A DNA stretch of 20,758 nt from CAJXOW01 sp964421495 (GTDB lineage Bacteria; Bacteroidota; Rhodothermia; Balneolales; Balneolaceae): the NCBI GenBank assembly GCA_964421495.1, contig CAYQXO010000039.1:1-20758 (forward strand), in the 5' to 3' direction. How positions within the stretch are numbered: the first letter of the stretch is position 1; each line of letters starts with the position of its first letter. Position numbers and translations under genes: made by a program. The notes under the pieces are model-generated. The model saw nothing but the letters and a program-made list of their open reading frames with translations. It did no database searches and was not told where the DNA came from. This document shows, piece after piece, positions 16,868 through 20,758 of this stretch.

Positions 16868-17467
16868 ATGGGAAAGTCGCCGGAAAAATCCATCCTGGAA
16901 GCTGCAAGGCGTGTATTTACCGAGTATGGTTTCGAAGGGGCGCGAATGCAGTATATCGCAGATGAGGCGGGAGTTAACAAAGCAATGCTTCATTACTATT
17001 TTCGCAGTAAAAAGAAGTTGTTCGAGAAGGTTTACCGGGGGGCGGTGGCCAGGATGATGCCGCAATTGATGCAATTGTTAAATGCTGACCTTTCTTTGGA
17101 AGATAAAATTTCCAAACTGGTTGAGCGGTACATTTCGTTAATGCGGGAGCATCCGCGCTTGCCGGGTTTTATAATACAGGAGTTACACCAAAACCGGGAG
17201 GTATGGTTTAATTTCATTGAAGGATTGGAGGTAGGCGCGCCAGAGGCCTTTTTGCAGCAGATACAGGAGAAACGGCAAAAGGGAGAGATCATGGATATAG
17301 CCCCCCGGCAACTGTTGGTGAATATTCTATCGCTGTGTGTTTTCCCATTCGCCGCTCGTCCCATGATACAGTATATGCTGGAAATGGATGATGAGACTTT
17401 TGAGCAATTTCTGGAAGTGCGCAAAAATGAACTTACCACCTTCATACTCAATGCTGTAAAGCCATGA
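16868..17467 (+). CDS. TetR-family transcriptional regulator
   Basis: A 199-residue TetR repressor. The N-terminal helix-turn-helix (about 8-52) reads SILEAARRVFTEYGFEGARM, QYIADEAGVNKAMLHYYF and RSKKKLFEKV, the standard TetR pattern. The C-terminal ligand domain (about 60-199), with FIIQELHQN in the middle, resembles the CecR/YbiH-like group that controls YbhGFSR-type exporters. The gene opens an operon with a TolC-like protein (ATGA overlap at 17464-17467), an HlyD-type lipoprotein and ABC ATPases. It likely senses an exported toxic compound and releases the operator-like repeats at 16812-16853. The start at 16868 is the only one in frame that gives a complete DNA-binding domain. Confidence 0.93.
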   Translation: MGKSPEKSILEAARRVFTEYGFEGARMQYIADEAGVNKAMLHYYFRSKKKLFEKVYRGAVARMMPQLMQLLNADLSLEDKISKLVERYISLMREHPRLPGFIIQELHQNREVWFNFIEGLEVGAPEAFLQQIQEKRQKGEIMDIAPRQLLVNILSLCVFPFAARPMIQYMLEMDDETFEQFLEVRKNELTTFILNAVKP

Positions 17468-18729
17468 TTACTCTTGTATTAATACTGTGTTCAACGGGGT
17501 TGTTACCCCCGGATACGCTTAGTTTGCAGGATAGCTACGAACAACTGGAACGTCGTTATCCGCTTCAGAATAAAGCCGTGCTCGAACGGGAAATAGCCGA
17601 TTTGAAGTTACAGAATCTGCACACTCGCTACTATCCCCAGCTCAACGTGCAGGTGCATGGAACCTACCAATCGCACGTAACGGAGATAAACTTCACCCCT
17701 CCGAATGTTCCGACTCCGGAATTTCATAAGGATCAGTATAGGGCGGAGGCACGGGTTTCACAGCTTTTATATGCCGGAGGACGAATTGAGGCAAAGAAGG
17801 ATCAGGCCAGACGTCAAAGCGATATACGACGGTCGAAAGTGGAGGTAAGTTTGCACGAGGTCCGCAAGATGGTGGATCGAATCTATTTTAATATTCTTCA
17901 GATGGAAAAGAATGAAGCTTCTCTCCAATGGGCAATCAAGAAAATAGAATCGCGACGTAAACAGGTGAATGCGCAGGTCGAGCATGGAAACCTTTTGCCG
18001 AGCGATTTACATGTTCTGGAGGTGGAGAGAAATAAGTTGCAGCAAAAACTAATCGGACTCGAACACGACCGGGTCGCCTCCTACCGGATGTTGGGAAAGT
18101 TACTGAGTATTGAGCTTGATACTGCTACGATTTTGAATGCTCCGGAAGTGCAGGCGTCATTTGAGAGACCGGGCAAATTTGGAAAGCGACCCGAATATGA
18201 AGTCTTCCATCATCAATTGCAATTACTGTCGGCCCGTCGGAACTCCGTGAAATCAGAATGGGGACCCGAGATCAGGGCGTTCGCAACTACGGGATACGGC
18301 CGACCGGGGCTGGATCGTTTCGATCCGGAATTCCGCTCATATTACATCATTGGTCTGAAAGCTCAATGGAGCATGTGGGAGTTGTTAAATAACGACCGAA
18401 AAATGCAGCAGATCAGACTGGAGCGGGAACAGGTCAAAGAGGATCGCCGTGCTTTTACCCGGCGGCTGCGCTCGTCGGTACAGCAATATTACCGGGAAAT
18501 CGATAAAATGGAGCGGCTGATGGAAAAGGATCGACAGATCGTTGAACAGCGAAAGAAAATTGTCAAGGAAAAGGAAGGCCAGTTGGAAAATGGAGCAATC
18601 ACCACATCGGATTACCTGGAGGAGCTTTACGAAGCCAGGCGGGCGCGACTTCAACTCGAATTACATCGTTTGGAACAAATCTACGCACGTGTACAACTGT
18701 TAACTCAAATGAACGAATCATGGAATTGA
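17464..18729 (+). CDS. TolC-family outer membrane efflux protein
   Basis: A 421-residue protein with a very short signal-like N-terminus (ITLVLILCSTGLL, about 2-14), followed by the two-fold repeat of long amphipathic helices of the OEP family. The first repeat has KLQNLHTRYYPQLNVQVHG and QLLYAGGRIEAKKDQARRQ; the second has VKSEWGPEIRAFATTGYG and a LKAQWSMWELLNNDRK stretch, then a long coiled coil (about 320-410). The role is the outer-membrane channel of a tripartite exporter with the HlyD-type lipoprotein and ABC transporter that follow. It is a little shorter than the usual 430-490. The start overlaps the TetR stop by 4 bp and its end overlaps the next gene by 10 bp, so all three are translationally coupled. 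Confidence 0.92.
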   Translation: MITLVLILCSTGLLPPDTLSLQDSYEQLERRYPLQNKAVLEREIADLKLQNLHTRYYPQLNVQVHGTYQSHVTEINFTPPNVPTPEFHKDQYRAEARVSQLLYAGGRIEAKKDQARRQSDIRRSKVEVSLHEVRKMVDRIYFNILQMEKNEASLQWAIKKIESRRKQVNAQVEHGNLLPSDLHVLEVERNKLQQKLIGLEHDRVASYRMLGKLLSIELDTATILNAPEVQASFERPGKFGKRPEYEVFHHQLQLLSARRNSVKSEWGPEIRAFATTGYGRPGLDRFDPEFRSYYIIGLKAQWSMWELLNNDRKMQQIRLEREQVKEDRRAFTRRLRSSVQQYYREIDKMERLMEKDRQIVEQRKKIVKEKEGQLENGAITTSDYLEELYEARRARLQLELHRLEQIYARVQLLTQMNESWN

Positions 18730-19616
18730 CTAGATGGATATTTTGGACCGGTATGCTGTTGGTTTTGGCTGGATGTCAGTGGTCCGAGGAGTCGGCAGAC
18801 GCTTACGGTCAGTTTCGGGCCACGGAGGTGCAGGTAGCGGCTGAACATCGGGGACAGATTCGTCAGTTGAATATTGAAGAAGGGAAACGTCTTGCACGGG
18901 GAGATTCGATCGGGTGGATCGATACCACTGAATTGGCAACCCGGAAAAAGGAGGTTCAAGCGAAGTTGGAGGCGGCGCATAGTAGATTGCCGAGCATCGA
19001 GGCCGAAAGCCGCGTGTTGCAGTCAGAACTGGAAACGGCCCGCAAGGATTTGAATCGGCTTGTGGCGTTGAAAAAGGAAGATGCGGCCACCCAGAAACAA
19101 GTTGATGATGCCAGAGGCAGAGTAGAGGTCCTGGAGCGCAAAATTGAAGCTGTGAAGGTAAATCGCCGTTCCGCACTGGCGGAGGAGCGGGCGCTGGAGG
19201 CGAAGTTGCAGAGAATCGAGTCACAGTTGGATAATGCCTTGATTCTCAATCCGCTGGAAGGAACGGTGCTGACGAAGTACAGGGAAAGAGGTGAAGTGGT
19301 ACAGTACGGTCAGCCTTTATATAAGATTGCCAACCTCGATACCATGGAACTGAGAGTTTATGTGTCAGGTGAACAGCTTCCGGAAATTGAGCTTGGCCAG
19401 AAAGTTCGGGTGTTAGTTGATGAGGGGGGCGACGCCTATCGGGAATATAATGGCACCGTTCAGTGGTTGGCTTCTGAAGCCGAGTTTACTCCCCAGATGA
19501 TTCAAACCAAAGAGGAACGGGTTAGCCAGGTGTATGCGATGGACGTACGGGTAGCTAATGACGGGAAACTGAAGATCGGTATGCCCGGCGAGATTTTGTT
19601 CGATTTTCAGCGGTGA
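18720..19616 (+). CDS. HlyD/YbhG-like periplasmic adaptor lipoprotein
   Basis: A 298-residue membrane fusion protein. The lipobox LAGC places the lipidated cysteine at residue 19, so it should be anchored by lipid rather than by a helix. The order is: first half of the biotinyl-lipoyl domain (about 33-65, EHRGQIRQLNIEEGKRLARG), a long coiled-coil hairpin (about 70-175), the second lipoyl half (about 178-205, ILNPLEGTVLTKYRERGEVV), then the beta-barrel (about 210-298). It bridges the inner-membrane ABC transporter and the TolC-like channel. Overlap with the TolC gene is 10 bp. Unlike the E. coli YbhG precursor, which has a cleavable signal, this one is a lipoprotein by sequence. A gap of 112 bp separates it from the ATPase. 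Confidence 0.92.
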   Translation: MELTRWIFWTGMLLVLAGCQWSEESADAYGQFRATEVQVAAEHRGQIRQLNIEEGKRLARGDSIGWIDTTELATRKKEVQAKLEAAHSRLPSIEAESRVLQSELETARKDLNRLVALKKEDAATQKQVDDARGRVEVLERKIEAVKVNRRSALAEERALEAKLQRIESQLDNALILNPLEGTVLTKYRERGEVVQYGQPLYKIANLDTMELRVYVSGEQLPEIELGQKVRVLVDEGGDAYREYNGTVQWLASEAEFTPQMIQTKEERVSQVYAMDVRVANDGKLKIGMPGEILFDFQR

Positions 19617-19674
19617 GTCGGTCTTCAGCGTTTTATCACTACCTCAAATTCCCTCACTGCTACGGGTTACATAT

Positions 19675-19687
19675 TTGCAGTCTGCAA
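19675..19687. promoter_or_regulatory. 13-bp palindrome in the gap before the ABC ATPase
   Basis: ttgcag-t-ctgcaa is a perfect 6-bp inverted repeat around one base. It lies in the only sizeable gap (19617-19728) of an otherwise overlapping operon. It could be a minor operator or a hairpin that tunes expression of the transporter genes. No start codon or promoter in the gap is obvious. Confidence 0.25.
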
Positions 19688-19728
19688 GTAATGGAACACA
19701 TGTACCAAATCAGGACTGATAGCTGAAA

Positions 19729-20655
19729 ATGGATATTTCAATTGAGAAGATAAGTAAAAAATTCGATTCCCGGACGGCACTGGATACAGTCAGTTTGCAG
19801 GTGGCGGAGAATGAACTCTTCGGGGTGATCGGCCCAGACGGGGCAGGTAAAACCACGCTTTTCAGGATCGTGACCTCGCTCCTGGTTCCGGATGAAGGGA
19901 AAGCCCGGGTGCTGGGCTTTGACGTGGTTACCCAGTGGCAAGAATTACGACCGAAGCTCGGTTATATGCCGGGCCGATTTTCCCTGTATCCGGATTTGAG
20001 CGTGATGGAAAATCTGGAGTTTTTTGCCTCGATTTTTGGTGTAAATCCGAAAGATAACTACGATCTAATCAAGCCCATTTATCGGCAACTGGAACCTTTT
20101 GAGTCGCGAAAGGCTGCCGATTTATCGGGGGGAATGAAACAGAAACTTGCCCTGTGCTGCGCCTTGATACACCGACCTCAATTGCTGGTGCTGGATGAGC
20201 CGACTACGGGCGTGGATGCCGTATCAAGAAGAGAATTCTGGAGAACCCTAAACCGACTGAAAGAGGAGGGTATTACGGTTATTGTATCCACTCCTTATAT
20301 GGATGAGGCGGCCCAATGTGACCGCATCGGACTTATTGAGGAAGGGAGCTTTCTACAGGTAGCTACCCCGGATCAAGTAGCTCGCTCTTTTGATAAAGAG
20401 CTTTATGCCGTTCGCATGAAGAATAAATATCGAACTATCCGGGCCTTGAAATCCTGGGATAAAGCTGAATCGGTACACCCTTTTGGAGATTCCATCCATG
20501 TAACGATGAAGGAACGGTCGACGCCATCTGAGGCGATACAATCCTACTTGTATCAAAATAATCTGCCTGATGCCAAAGTAAGCCGGATTGAACCGACTAT
20601 TGAGGATCGCTTTATGGATCTGTTACAAAGCCGAAATTATGCCGACACCGATTAA
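19729..20655 (+). CDS. ABC transporter ATP-binding protein (YbhF N-half-like), degenerate site
   Basis: A 308-residue ABC ATPase of the drug-export group. Walker A is GPDGAGKTT (35-43, Lys41), with the Asp typical of the first half of YbhF. The signature is LSGGMKQKL (132-140), Walker B LLVLDEP with Asp156 and Glu157, and the D-loop TTGVD. Two residues needed for hydrolysis differ: the Q-loop reads YMPGRFSLY with Gly82 in place of Gln, and the H-loop reads VSTPYMDEA with Pro189 in place of His. The codons at both places are plain in the sequence. This suggests an asymmetric dimer with the next ATPase, where only one composite site works. About 90 C-terminal residues form the extra domain of this class. 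The last 17 bp overlap the following ATPase gene. Confidence 0.93.
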   Translation: MDISIEKISKKFDSRTALDTVSLQVAENELFGVIGPDGAGKTTLFRIVTSLLVPDEGKARVLGFDVVTQWQELRPKLGYMPGRFSLYPDLSVMENLEFFASIFGVNPKDNYDLIKPIYRQLEPFESRKAADLSGGMKQKLALCCALIHRPQLLVLDEPTTGVDAVSRREFWRTLNRLKEEGITVIVSTPYMDEAAQCDRIGLIEEGSFLQVATPDQVARSFDKELYAVRMKNKYRTIRALKSWDKAESVHPFGDSIHVTMKERSTPSEAIQSYLYQNNLPDAKVSRIEPTIEDRFMDLLQSRNYADTD

Positions 20656-20758
20656 GACCGAGGAGCTGACTAAAAAATTTGGAGACTTCACGGCCGTGGA
20701 CCGTATCTCTTTCGACGTACAGGAAGGAGAGATATTCGGTTTTCTCGGTGCGAATGGG
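20639..20758 (+). CDS. Second ABC transporter ATP-binding protein (5' part only)
   Basis: A frame opens with ATG at 20639, 17 bp inside the preceding ATPase gene, and runs to the last base of the window (40 codons). It reads PTPIKTEELTKKFGDFTAVD, then RISFDVQEGEIFGFLGANG: the standard start of an ABC ATPase up to the first half of Walker A. The GANG form is what the second half of YbhF-type double ATPases carries. It is probably the catalytically intact partner of the gene before. In E. coli both are one protein; here they are separate, overlapping genes. The permeases expected next lie outside the window. Confidence 0.88.
   Translation, partial: MPTPIKTEELTKKFGDFTAVDRISFDVQEGEIFGFLGANG

Overview
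This 20.8 kb window looks like chromosome from a free-living Gram-negative bacterium of the Bacteroidota/Balneolota/Rhodothermota kind. The reasons are an outer-membrane TolC-type protein, signal-peptide M16 peptidases, a full-length single-chain GcvP, many starts without a Shine-Dalgarno sequence, a TAnnTTTG promoter candidate and acidic proteins. The phylum is inferred from gene content only. I see no rRNA, tRNA, CRISPR array, prophage or transposase.

Layout. (1) 1-119: a long inverted repeat and GC-rich repeats downstream of the first gene. (2) 120-4485: two divergent operons. Leftward are an NfeD-type membrane serine protease and its slipin partner (4-bp overlap). Rightward are YdbS-like and YdbT-like bacterial PH-domain membrane proteins (14-bp overlap). 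Both concern the membrane. (3) 4521-5036: a Yip1-family membrane protein, divergent from (4) 5427-6740: a short, archaeal-type RNase J. Its 390-bp upstream gap holds a candidate promoter and a long imperfect hairpin that would lie in the mRNA leader. (5) 6842-8717: three leftward genes: a 67-aa acidic orphan, a lone receiver domain and a ZIP metal transporter. (6) 9102-12017: gcvP, alone, without the other glycine-cleavage genes. (7) 12196-12376: a 181-bp element with perfect 30-bp inverted ends and three internal hairpins, between the convergent gcvP and OsmC-family genes. (8) 12381-16662: leftward OsmC-like peroxidase and a tandem M16 pair, one with intact HxxEH zinc site and one with both histidines lost plus a C-terminal extension. 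(9) 16868-20758: a TetR - TolC - HlyD lipoprotein - ABC ATPase - ABC ATPase operon that runs out of the window. It resembles the E. coli CecR/YbhGFSR export system, but with the double ATPase split into two genes and the first ATPase degenerate in its Q- and H-loops.

How genes work together: the operon at 16.8-20.8 kb should be a complete self-regulated envelope exporter once the permeases beyond the right edge are added. Two operator-like repeats sit just ahead of its TetR gene. The slipin/NfeD and PH-domain pairs are both of types linked to membrane stress. The most unusual material is non-coding: the structured elements at 12196-12376 and 5226-5387, and the repeat at 1-81.
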